A stretch of DNA of 64,000 nucleotides, taken from the NCBI GenBank assembly GCA_964036665.1, contig OZ038531.1, positions 1,116,001 to 1,180,000 on the forward strand. The letters run 5' to 3'. The position numbers and the translations under genes were made by a program. The notes beneath the pieces were generated by a model. It saw only the letters and a program-made list of their open reading frames with translations. It was not told where the DNA came from and searched no databases. Origin of the DNA: Gordius sp. MW1 (Eukaryota; Nematomorpha; Gordioida; Gordea; Gordiidae). The stretch's first letter is position 1. Every line of letters begins with the position of its first letter. This document shows, piece by piece, positions 1 through 11,300 of the stretch.

Positions 1-857
1 GGCTAGGTTGAGCGAGAAATCGTGTAGGTGTGGCAAGGGGTAACGATCCGGTATCGTTAGAACGTTAAGAGCTCGGTAATCTTTACACGGTCTCCAACAC
101 CTGGAGTTTTTTTCGAAACATGTGCAGTGGAGAACTCCAGGGGCTTTCTAAGGGTGGAATTATGCCGAGTTCGAGCATGTGTGCAAACTCTTGTTTGGCA
201 ATCTTTAGCTTGACAGGGTCTAAGCGTCTAGGTCTGGCATAAACGGGTGGTCCTTGTGTACGTATGTGGTGGACTAATTGGTGGCTTACGCCTGTAATTT
301 GGAGAAACATTTACATCGGGGATCTCTTTCAACACATTTTAAAAAACTGTGGATCTTTATTGCGAGTTGTAAATTATACAAGTTCGAGTCAATATATCGC
401 CCATAAGACTTTAAAGTAGTTTTAGGGTCTACATTTACGCCGTATATCAACGAGAAGGTTATAATGATTTAAAAAATCAGACCCGATGATAGGTATCTTA
501 ACGTCTGCTATTGTAAAAACCCATTGAAAACTTCTACGTAAGCTAAGGTCCAGTTCCATTGATTTCTGGCCATAGGTCAGTATGGAACCGTTATTTGCAG
601 CTTGGAGGAGGATGTGCGAGGGGGTGAGACGGTGGTTACGCGGGGGTGGTATGACACTGAGTTCCGCGCCGGTATTCATTAAAAAACGAAATTTGGTTGA
701 TTTATCCTAAATAAAAAATAAGCGACTGATGTTATGGCCTGAACCAGGTGTCGCGGATTCTGGCAGGCCTATGGGTTTGACGAGGAAGGCGAATAGTTGC
801 AATGCTGATGACATTTCGTGGCCTTTTCCTTATATCTTTGGTGATACCAACACCAAT
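1..857 (-). pseudogene. Ty3/gypsy retrotransposon, pol part (minus strand, broken)
   Basis: Reading the minus strand from 857 down, the sequence gives a gag zinc-knuckle remnant of the CWYH type (just below 857), an aspartic-protease stretch (679-422; the core reads NTGAELSVI, close to the usual DTGA) and the start of a reverse transcriptase (310 to 1, with the YRALN and PDRYPLPH blocks). This is the gag-PR-RT order of a Ty3/gypsy element. The reverse transcriptase runs off the left window edge. Stops and frameshifts separate the blocks, so it is not functional as seen. The same element resumes at 6804 on the far side of the inserted LTR element. Confidence 0.85.
853..857. repeat. Target-site duplication CCAAT, left copy
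   Basis: CCAAT lies directly before the 5' LTR and is repeated at 6799-6803 directly after the 3' LTR. A 5-bp duplication is standard for Ty3/gypsy integrase and fixes the borders of the insertion. Confidence 0.85.
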
Positions 858-1288
858 TGTCGTGTCCTCCTCAAATCCCCCCACCCCCCACCGCACTGCT
901 ATGCACACGCGTTTGTAATACCGTACTTATTCGATCAAACCCCTCCCCCGTACTTATATTCACAAAGGTTGTAAAACTGCCTATCTCATACCCCCCCCCC
1001 CCCCTTCTTCCTATATACATTAATTGCAAGTTCGTATCTTACTTGTGTAGGATACCCCTTTTGATCTTCGTAGAATATATATATATAACATCTGTGGTAT
1101 TACTTGAACTGATTTTAATAGTATTTTGTCTACACAATCTCCCCTCCCTGGCCTTACAACTTCATATGTGGTACTTTTACTTTCCACTTTTGATTTCAAG
1201 TATTATGTTTTTACTCACTCTCGAATTCTTGTTACCTTTCTAAAATATGAAGAAATAAACTACAAATTGCGTTAAACTCAACATAACA
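858..1288 (+). repeat. 5' LTR of the plus-strand Ty3/gypsy element
   Basis: This 431-bp sequence starts TGTCGTGTCC and ends AACATAACA, so it has the usual TG...CA borders. It is nearly identical to 6367-6798, with only scattered substitutions and small length changes in the poly-C tract. High similarity between the LTRs implies a fairly recent insertion, yet the internal genes already carry stops. Confidence 0.9.
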
Positions 1289-1289
1289 A

Positions 1290-1301
1290 TGGTGTCAGAG
1301 A
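1290..1301 (+). other. Primer-binding site of the LTR element
   Basis: TGGTGTCAGAGA starts one base after the 5' LTR. A TGG start immediately after the LTR is the normal place for the site complementary to a tRNA 3' end. The tRNA species was not determined. Confidence 0.65.
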
Positions 1302-4300
1302 AGATAAATATCCCACTCCTACCCTCGGTAAAATCGTTTAAAAAATAATTTGGACCAAATCGCGTCCCCAACCCCCCTCTCATCGGAATAGAATAAATCA
1401 TATTCTTAAAATAAAATGCTAGTTGTTTGAAAAATAATATGGAACAGATCTTTCCCCCTTCCTGCAGAATAGAATAAATAATATTCTTGAGATTAAATTA
1501 TCACTGGAGAGGAACAACAAGCTTAAAATGCGATTACTTTCACTAATCGTAATAATTATTTTGTTAGTATTCTATATTAGCTTAACATTTCAAAGTTTCC
1601 GTATTTTCTTAATCAAAATTTTATTAGCGACTATATAAATATATTATATTCATTAAAATGTTTAATCGCAATCCATCAATATTTATTCATTTTTATAATT
1701 GTTTACTTAACGATAAGGTTTTTATTATACTGTTTATCGTATTAGCAATTTTATTGTGTATAATGATTTATTTAAAGTTAAGGTTGAGAAAATATTTTTA
1801 GTTTAAAATACCCCCTCATTACCCACTTGTTTTTTCTGTTATAAAACGGGTCATGTAAAAAAAATTGTTTTTTATTAAAGGGAAAGGGATTTAATAATAA
1901 CAGATTTAATAATAACAATAATTATACCAACCCATTTAATAGGGGACCCCGCACCCCCTACACCCCTTACAATTTTAATTTTAATGATAATTGGCCCGCG
2001 CGTGCGCAGAGGGAATGGCCAGGCAATAGGAAGTGTTGTTTAAGCAATACTACAAATAAAGAGGAAACTAAGGCTGACATATGTTCAGGTTGTAGGACCA
2101 GTCTGCCTCAGGTCAGTCATAGTTCAATGGGTCAATGTGGTGGCCAACATTGTTCTGATTGACGGTTAGCGAAGGCTGGTACTAGTATCTCAAATGTAAA
2201 TTTAATTAATATTTTTAACGCGCGTTCGCCTTATGTTACATTAAATATCGATAATAATTATATAACATTTTTAGCCGATATGGGCTCTACAATTTCGCTG
2301 ATTTTGCAAATAAATTTTAAAAAATATTGGCCCGAAAAATTATTAAAAAAAGCTAGCATTTTAGCAAAACAATTAAATGGCTGTCCGATTAACATCTTAG
2401 GTTATACGAAAGTGAATGTGAACGCCGCGGGGCAGAGTTTAAAATTTGATATTATATTGTTGATGAAAATATTGAGAATATAATGGGATGGACATGGATA
2501 AGAAAAATTGGTCCCTTAGTTAATTATTGGGGAATATGTAAATATAATAAAATTAATTTTGTTCACTGCAATAAGGATAATATTGGTGATAATAAAGCTT
2601 TAGATAAAGTCGGGTCTGAGCCTACGACCATGATTGGTAAGGCAGCAGGAGTCTCCTTATTTTCAGACGAGGGCAAGGTTTCAAATAATGAGACTAGTTC
2701 CTCGTGTATGGAGGTAAAGGCATATAAAAATGCCGAGAATTCCTCATTTAAAATGGATCGTAGGGATGTTCGGAACGATAATGATCTATGGCGCGATAAA
2801 ATTGACAAAATTAAAGCAGAGTTTGAAGAAATTTTTGCGAACGAATTAGGATGTCTAAATGATAACATATTTTCAATTAAGATTAAAGATCAAAGCGCTC
2901 CACGTTTTTGCCCAGCCCGGCGCATTCCATTAATATGGAAAGACCATGTTGAACATGTTATTAATACTTGGTTAAAAGATGATGTAATCGAGCCGGTTGA
3001 TTATTCAGATTGGGCAACACCCTTAGTTCCGGTTAAAAAACCAGATGGAACGATAAGGGTTTGTGCCGATTACCGAATAACAATCAATAAATGTGTTGTG
3101 GATTTGAAATACCCCCTCCCCAGAATTGAGATGGTGTTAGCAAATTTAAAAGGCGCAAATTTTTTTCAAAAATTGATTTGGCTAATGCCTATCTGCAATT
3201 GCGCGTAACTGGTGAATCCGCTAAATTATTGACCATTAATACAGAAAAGGGTTTATTTGCGTTTAAACGTTTACCTTTTGGGTTAAGTGTGTCAGCGGCG
3301 ATCTTTCAAAGAACATTGGCTTCGATTTTTTTGAATTTAGAAGGCATAAATTTTTATTTGGACGATATCTTGATCACTGGTTCCACTAGGGACGAACATG
3401 ACAAGCGTCTAATAACTGTGTTAAAATTAATTAAAGCAAAAGGGTTACGTGTTGCTGAAAAGAGATGCGTTTTTGCTGTAGAAAAGGTTATGTATTTAGG
3501 ACATATATTAGGAGACGGTTGTGTTAGACCAAATCTGACTAAGATATATGCTATCCAAAATGCGAGAATACCTCTTAATAAAAAAGAACTGTCGTCATTT
3601 TTAGGATAAATGACTTATTATAACAGGTTTATCAGTGATTATAGTAAATATGCAGCCCCATTGTATGATTTGACTGGCTTAAATAGCATATATAATTGGA
3701 CTGATGAGCATGAAACATGTTATCATTATTTAAAACAAGTTCTTTTAAAGCAACCTATATTAAAATGTTTTCATCCGGAAGGCGAAAACGTTTTAAGGGT
3801 TGATGCATCTAATAAGGGAATTGGTGGCGCATTATGCCAATTAGAAGGCAGCGTAGAACACCCTGTAATTTATTTTTCCCGTAAATTAACTAAACCTGAA
3901 TTAAATTATTCGGTAATAGAGAAAGAGGCGTTAGCAATGGTTTATGGCCTGAAACGATGTAGAGAATATTTAATCGGAAAATCGTTCATCGTTTATACAG
4001 ATCACAAACCATTGGTCTCTTTGTTTATTAAAACTAACACCGATTTTTTAATGTCACCCAGGTTGCAAAGATGGCTATTAACTTTAGGTAATTTCACTTT
4101 AACCTTAAAATATCGTAAAGGAGATGAAAACCATTTGGCCGACGTAATGTCGCGTTTGGGCGCAGACTCAACGGAAGTTATGGATACATCTTTGAGTTGC
4201 GATATTGTTGGTGGACATGTAGTTAATAGTATAAACATAATTGATTTTTAGCAAATTGTAGAATCCGTCAACGACGATCCCGATTTAAGTTTAATTAAAA

Positions 4301-5239
4301 ATATTTTATGATCGGACGAATTCGCACCGATTCCTATACCTTTTAAGCACGTGTTTAATGAACTTTATGTTGATGAAGGTGTGATTAAAAGGCAAGGAAA
4401 ATTGGTCATACCAATTGGGCTTAGGAAACAAGTATTAGAACTGTTGCATGCAAGCCATTTTGGAATTGTTAAAATGAAACAAATTGCACGAGATTACGTA
4501 TGGTGGCCTAAAATTACAAAGGATATTAATGCTTTGGTTAGACTTTGCGAATTGTGTAAAGTTAACGCAGCTATGCCGCGAAAAGATAAAGGCGCGACTT
4601 GGCCACGTCCAAAAGGACCGTGGAGTCGTATTCATATAGACTTTTTCGAGTTTGATAAAAAGCGTTTTATTTTGATCGTTGACGCCTTTTCAGGGTGGAC
4701 GGAATTTAAAAATGTTTCTCAAATAACGAGTAAAGTGACCATAAATATTTTGCAATAATTAATAGGCGCATATGGTTTTCCCGAAATTATCGTTACCGAT
4801 AATGGCAAGGCTTTCGTAAGCGTAGAATTTAAACAGTTTTGTTTGAAATATAAAATAAATCATCCCATATTATCCTAGCTCAAATGGGCAGGTAGAAAGG
4901 TATGTAGGAATCGTAAAGAAATGGTTAAATTTAGCTCAAGCGACGAAGGAAGGAACATGGTTATATAAACTTTATCACAACATGTCTCCAAGATATCCTG
5001 ATCGTCCTGCAGTTAGCTACGAATTTTTAAGTCCTAAATTAAGATACCCACCAGATTTTTTAAATGTTGATGATCACCAACAATTGCCAATGGTAGGTAA
5101 ACCAAAGTTTCAGCTTAACCAAAAGGTTTGGTATAGAAACTATTTGGGTAAACCTAAATGCTTTTGGGTGAGATTGTACAACAGGTTGGTTCTAAAATTT
5201 TTAAAATTAAAGATGGACAAAGTGATAAGAATGAAATAA
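1290..5239 (+). pseudogene. Ty3/gypsy gag-pol, inactivated
   Basis: The blocks in order are: a weak gag tail with a Cys-rich stretch (about 2030-2160); an aspartic protease whose core is DMGS instead of DTGS (2274-2290); reverse transcriptase (2483-3609) with catalytic FYLDDILITG at 3351-3380; RNase H with VDASNKGIGG (about 3798-3827); and integrase with an HHCC-like zinc region (HASHFG...WWPK...CELC, 4450-4560), catalytic-core IDFFEF and TDNGKAF, and the third acidic residue in GQVERY. A frameshift falls near 3170 inside the RT, an in-frame TAA at 3607-3609, further stops near 4249, 4308 and 4756, and a frameshift at about 4855-4868. About 1.1 kb between 5240 and the 3' LTR holds no conserved coding. 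Confidence 0.9.
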
Positions 5240-6353
5240 GACACACGGAGCAATTAAAATTGTGTGAGCCCTAATACGTTTGTATGTTAAAGGCACACGA
5301 ACAATTGAGATTGTGTGAGTACTATTTTAATTATTATTTTAACTTTGTATTTGGTACATCGAAACTCATACCTTTTCGAAAACTTGACAAAATTCAAATC
5401 ACGTGACGATTGCGAGTGCAACCAAGATTGCCAAGCCAGTACTAAATTGTAATTCAGATCGTTCAACACCTCACATTATGACAACGAATAAAAAGATGAA
5501 TTTTGGCGATGAAAATGAAACAATGACAATATCTTGGCTCTTCACCTCCGAACATATGAAAAGATAATATCAATAAAACCCCCCCCCCCCAATTGTTTTT
5601 GAAGTTGGCTCGCATCAAGAAACCCTAGTTGACAAAAACGCTTTATCTCTTCATATAAACCACAGATTAATTTAATCCTTAGAACTAGCTTCCACGAAAC
5701 CCAATTTGATACATCCTTACTCTCAAAACCTTCTATATCTTTCAAACTGAAATTTTCCACCCCACCTCGCCTGTACAGCTAGCCCAACAAGCTTCTCACC
5801 TATGATTACATAACAAATTTGGGATTAACAATTGCAATAATAATTGGAGAATACACATGGTTGATAAACCACATAAAATTATACTATTACAAAATCAGAT
5901 GGAGTCCTGAATAGTTTAACTTTTATTTGTCTAACATTTTCTGCATATTATATTATTGCAATAATTATATGTTAATGTTGATTTCATTATATCACTTATT
6001 CTATTGTCTACATATATCCTACCCCTGGCCCTATTCTTTAATACCATATTCATTATTAATATATTTATAAACCGATTTCAATAAATTGAAAAAAAAACCA
6101 TTAAATCCATAAAATTCAGACACAAAGTCAGAAAATATACAGAAAGTCTCAACATGAACTGTGACTTAGCCTTGAAGTAAAACATATAGAAATCAAGACT
6201 TTAGCCCAGAAATCTTTTAGTATCTTATCTATGCGTTGCCCAGAGCAAGCGCCCCTCTCAACCCAAACCTAGGGATGGTCACAAAATCTGTCAACCATCC
6301 CACATCCAGTATGAAACAAGATCACTTTCCAGACTACAACAGATATTTTTTTT

Positions 6354-6366
6354 GAAAAAGGGAAGG
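6354..6366 (+). other. Polypurine tract of the LTR element
   Basis: GAAAAAGGGAAGG abuts the 3' LTR, the expected position for the plus-strand primer of reverse transcription. Confidence 0.75.
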
Positions 6367-6798
6367 TGTCGTGTCCTCCTATACAAATCCCCCCACCACC
6401 CACCGCACTGCTATGCACACGCGTTTGTAATACCGTACTTATTCGATCAAACCCCTCCCCCGTATTTATATTCACAAAGGTTGTAAAACTGCCTATCTCA
6501 TACCCCCCCCCCCCTTCTTTTTATATACATTAATTGCAAGTTCGTATCTTAATTGTGTCGGATACCCCTTTTGATCTTCGTAGAATATATATATATAACA
6601 TCTGTGGTATTACTTGTACTGATTTTAATAGTATTTTGTCTACACAATCTCCCCTCCCTGGCCTTACAACTTCATATGTGGTACTTTTACTTTCCACTTT
6701 TGATTTCAAGTAGTATGTTTTTACTCACTCTCGAATTCTTGTAATCTATCTGAAATATGAAGAAATAAACTACAAATTGCGTTAAACTCAACAAAACA
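6367..6798 (+). repeat. 3' LTR of the plus-strand Ty3/gypsy element
   Basis: This 432-bp partner of 858-1288 starts TGTCGTGTCC and ends AACAAAACA, followed at once by the right CCAAT duplication (6799-6803). The ORFs visible within the LTRs in other frames are not genes. Confidence 0.9.
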
Positions 6799-6803
6799 CC
6801 AAT

Positions 6804-7526
6804 CTTGGGGAACGTCTGCGCGGGGTTGAAAAGGGGATTGAAATCGCCTTGATGTAGACCTACTTCTCGACTGAAAACGATCTTTTTGACTGACCTCTTG
6901 CCGCAATGTCTTGATGCTCACGCTCAGTTTATTGATCATGTTTCTGAGCGTCTCAATATCATTGTTTGATCTCTGTGTGGCAGGGGCGACGTTGGATATT
7001 TGAGCGAATGGTATGTTTCTGCGATTTTATCAGCTGTTTCACAGCTTGACTTAAGTCTGGTAACTTGCACAGATTGCCAAGATGCTGGCCATGTTGTTGT
7101 CCAGTTTTTCCAACCACAATTGTTTTAAGATGACGTGGTCCATTTTGGCGGTACCCAGGAGGTTTTTCATGTGTCTATAAAGTTGTGATGGTGTACGATC
7201 AACCAATTGCACGTTGGAGAGTAAGTCGTAGAATTGTGCTGAGTCCAACTTTGTCGTGCGGTCGATGATAGCTGTCCGGATGGTGGTGTACGGAGCCTCA
7301 AACGGTAGATTTTCCAAATAATCTTGGATTTTGTTTGTTACTTCCTGGGGGAGGCATTCAATCACGTATCCAAGTTTGCTAGACTCAGATGTTATCCGGT
7401 GTATCGTCAAAAGGGCCTCTATTTGGACAAACCATAGGCGGGGATTTATAAGATTAAAGGGGGGCAATTTAAAAACATAGCGTTTTCCGAGTTAATTTGG
7501 GCGTCATCAAATTGGTTGGTATCCAT
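6804..7526 (-). pseudogene. Ty3/gypsy gag (minus strand), start and middle
   Basis: Reading down from the ATG at 7526-7524, the peptide begins MDTNQFDDAQ and, after a one-base shift near 7470, continues with PPFNLINPRLWF, the conserved start of gypsy-type gag in many invertebrate elements. The capsid-like region runs to about 7075. A Ser/Arg-rich tail ends in PQDW at 6804. Joined across the inserted element it continues into CWYHQRYKEK... below 857, the typical gag C-terminus. The 5 kb in between are therefore a later insertion into this gene. Confidence 0.85.
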
Positions 7527-7546
7527 TTACAAGGTTGCGTATAACA

Positions 7547-7820
7547 CAGGCGCGTAGTTAGGATTTTCTTAAGGGGGAAGAAAAATTCAAAAAATTCTCG
7601 ACACTTTTATTTATAATGTAACAAATGTAAACTTCGCGTACAATATATGCGAAACTTCGAGGCGCTATATAACCAGCTTTGGAAAAATCTCTTCTCTTCA
7701 TTAATTAGAGCATTTACTATTGATTTTATACCTTAAAGACATGGACCTTCAAAAAAAATTTCAAATTTTGGTCAAGGGGGTAGAAAAGTCCAGTTTTCTG
7801 CCCCCTTGGCTACGCGCCTG
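7547..7820. mobile_element. hAT-type MITE, 274 bp
   Basis: The perfect inverted ends CAGGCGCGTAG and CTACGCGCCTG enclose 274 bp. An exact 8-bp duplication, GTATAACA, flanks them (7539-7546 and 7821-7828). Eight-base duplications and CAGGGGCGTAG-like ends are typical of hAT elements. No transposase is present. It lies between gag and the primer-binding site of the minus-strand gypsy element. Confidence 0.88.
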
Positions 7821-7828
7821 GTATAACA

Positions 7829-8290
7829 AGGGTTGGGTAAGGGTTGGTTTGAAGGGTGCGTATAACAAGGATGGGTCACCAATATCGGGAGGTAATTACC
7901 AAATTTTAAAGTAATAAATACTTTATTAAATATCAATGAAAGTCAATCGTTTGCGGGAAAAGTAAGTGGTAAAGAAGTGCTTTACACGTCTTTATATAAT
8001 CGCGAATTAATTGAAATACATTAAAACAATTAACATTTAGTGGTGAATCCGCGAGCTATATGTGGTTGGTCAATTAACGTCGCGAAGTAGTAAGGTAATG
8101 TAAATAAGTCAATTAAGTCAAGTAGACATAAGTAATATGCCACGAGCAAAATAGTAATGTATGCAACATACTAGACACTTGCTCTATAATTATTAGCTGT
8201 TATTTAGTTTATAGTATTTCGTCTTTGCCCATAGATAGAAAGGCAATGTAAGTTGTATATAAACGATTTGTATCATATTGACAAAATCAT
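7829..8290 (-). repeat. Primer-binding site and probable 5' LTR of the minus-strand gypsy element
   Basis: On the minus strand TTGGTGACCC (complement of about 7876-7885) is a primer-binding motif seen in many invertebrate gypsy elements. It lies upstream of gag, so the sequence above 7886 should be the 5' LTR. The outer border is not clear, because the partner LTR is outside the window. The same stretch holds TATATAAA at 8256-8263 on the plus strand, about 95 bp before the ATAD3 start, which could act as its TATA box. Confidence 0.4.
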
Positions 8291-8355
8291 GGAGCTAACC
8301 AAATAACCAGCGTTTTTTAATTTTTTAAATCTCATACATATCCGCTAGTTTAAAT

Positions 8356-11300
8356 ATGTCTTGGCTTTTCGGCTTTTCTAATCCTAATCAAAATGCTCCT
8401 CCTCCACCTCCTCATATTTCAGAAAATACCGGAATTGATACTGAAAAAATTGGAAAGCATATGGAATCCTATCGATTTGATTCAGCAGCTTTAGAAAGAG
8501 CCGCCAAAGCAGCAAAGGAACTTGAAAAGTCAAGTAATTGCTAAATTTACATTTGTGTTAATAAGTATTAAACATTAGAAAATGCTAAAGAAGCTCTTGA
8601 TCTTGCAAAGACGCAGGAAATTACCAGGCAGATGGAATTTCAAACAAGAACAAAGGTTTTTATGCTTGTAGATTTTTAAATTTTTTAGGAATATGAGGCC
8701 AATATTGAACAAATGAAAGTAGAACAACAAAAAATACATTACGAGGAGAAAAGAAAATTGCTCAATGAAGAAACTAAACAAAATCAACAGGTAATTTAAT
8801 TGTATATAAATTTTTATAATAAAAAAAAGCGTGCTCAATATCAGGATCAGTTGGCTAGGAAGCGCTATGATGATCAGATTTCACAACAAGTAAAATTAAT
8901 GTTATAGCTTAAAATATTAATTCTAGCAAAAACTCAATGAAGAAAGTTTGAGAAAACAAGAGGAATCTGTCCAAAAACAGGAAGCCATGAGAAGATGTAG
9001 GTTAATTATAGAATAAGTATCATTATTGAATTTTTTTTTTAATTTGATTGTCAAAAAACGTAAACCTATTTTATTTATTTGCTATTATTACTTTTGTTAT
9101 ATCTTGAAAGTAATCAATTTTAAATTTTCTAAATTAATCAACTTAATAAAAATGGGTTAGCTCATGTTATAGCAAACTTGACAATGAATGTAGTATTACT
9201 TTTAAGGATTTATTATGTACATATTTATCATAATTTCCAAGGCAAGTCTATTTTATCTATCAGTTTGTTTGGTGGACAATTGTTAAATTTTGAATACCTG
9301 ATTTACTTTTGTGCCTGATATATTAAACTCTAAATTATAATGCATTTTATAGAAAAAAATTTTGCATTGTTTTTTGCTCAGTTTCGCCTAATATGTATAT
9401 ATAATACTTTTATAATCAACATTTTACAGCGATTTTTGTAATAAATTATTTCGCAACTATAAATTATATAATTTTACGCTTTTTTATAACAAATTCATGT
9501 TGCTCAATCATTTCAAAACTCTGTATTGATTGTGTTAAAACAAATTTTTATAAAAATTATACAATTAGCTACAATTGACTATGAAATTGAGAAAAAGCAC
9601 AAAAAAGAGGTTGAGAGATTAGAAGCTGAGCTTAGGGCACGGGCTAAAGTTGAAAGAGAAAATCGTGATTTAACCCTGGAAGAAATAAGACTGAAAGCTC
9701 AAGAACAACGTCAAACCACTTTGGAATCAATTAAGTAAACTAAACCCAAATAAATTTTAATTTGTCCAGATTAATGATAATAAATTATCAAAGCTAATTA
9801 ATATATACTATCTTATCCATTTTATTAAGCTTGTAAAATGCTAAAATTAAATTATATTCATGATTATTCCCCTCACAACTTTACTTTTTCATACCCTTAT
9901 ATGTCTTTCTATTTTCCATCAGATCCGTTACTTCAATTTTAGGTACGGGCTTCAATTCCTTTATTTCAGACTGGAACAAAATTTTGGCTGCGGTAATATA
10001 TATAGATTTAAACTAACTTTAAATAGTTTTTGCAAATTATTTTACCCCTTTTATAAAGCTTTTTTACACCTTCTTATTGTTTTATCCCCAAAAACTATAA
10101 TTTTTTCTAATTTGATATGGTTTATAAAGGAATATTATAAAATTTAAAATTAATCAAGGCTGGAGGCATATCCTTGTTAGCTTTAGGTGCATACTCAGCT
10201 AAAAGCTCCACACAAGTTATTGCCAAATACGTAACTGATCGTATGGGCAAACCTTCTTTGGTACGGGACACCTCGAGGCTTACCATAGCTGAGGCCCTCA
10301 AACATCCTATTAAAGTGATTTTTTATTAATGACCACTTTTTATGAAATTGTTGATTTTTTGGCAAATTTATAGGATTTTTAAATTAGCAAAGATTATCAG
10401 TTTTTTAGAACAATAATTATATTTTTAAACTCATTAATGTGATGACAATCATATAAATCTTAACCTTTAACTCAATCCAAAGCTTCAATTAAATTATGTA
10501 TACATTTTCGAATTATGCTTTGCTATTTATGGTCTTGAAGTCTTGCATAAAATGTTATCAAAGTGTTTACTTTTACGAAATAATTTAAGCCTAAACTTTA
10601 GTAGTTTTTATTTTAAATTATGTAAAAAAAGAAGTCTAAAATTGTTTCGTTATTACAGGGGATTTTAAATATTGGACATAAATTATCGGTGTCAAACTAA
10701 TTTTTAAAAGTTTAACATCCAATAGGTGGGTATTAATAAAAGTTCTCATTTTAGAAATTTTATTTAAATATCTTTTTTATTGCATTTAACTATACATTTT
10801 AAGATGTGAATATTCATAGATCAACTTTGACATTATATATTTATTTTGTTTGTTTGCATAAAAGACTACCAAACGATTAATTTCAAAGCCGGAGGGAGCT
10901 TTGAGTGGTGTTATCTTGAGTGTAAGTTAATTGATCATATTAAAGCTGATAATTACTAACTAAATTTTGTTTTATTAACTATTTTATAATTTAATAATTT
11001 TATTAAAAATTAAATAATAATATTGTTTTTTCTCTTTATTAGTGACTAGTTTCGAAATCTTTAATTAATTACATGGTAATTAAATTAATAAAGGGGGGGG
11101 GGGAATTCTTTAAAAAAAATAGAAACCTTAATACATTGAATAAGGATGGAGAAATCCTTTTTAAATAAAAAAAAAGTACAAAATTTAAAAAAATAAAATT
11201 TTAAGAAAAATAAGTTAAGTGCAAAGGATAGGTTTGAATTTATAAATTATATTGAATAACAAAAATTCATATTTCTTTCATGTGATAGTGAAGATATAAA

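Noticed and set aside
857-1243. 128-codon ORF within the LTR
   Set aside because: Repeated in part in the 3' LTR; it spans the LTR border and contains long homopolymers.
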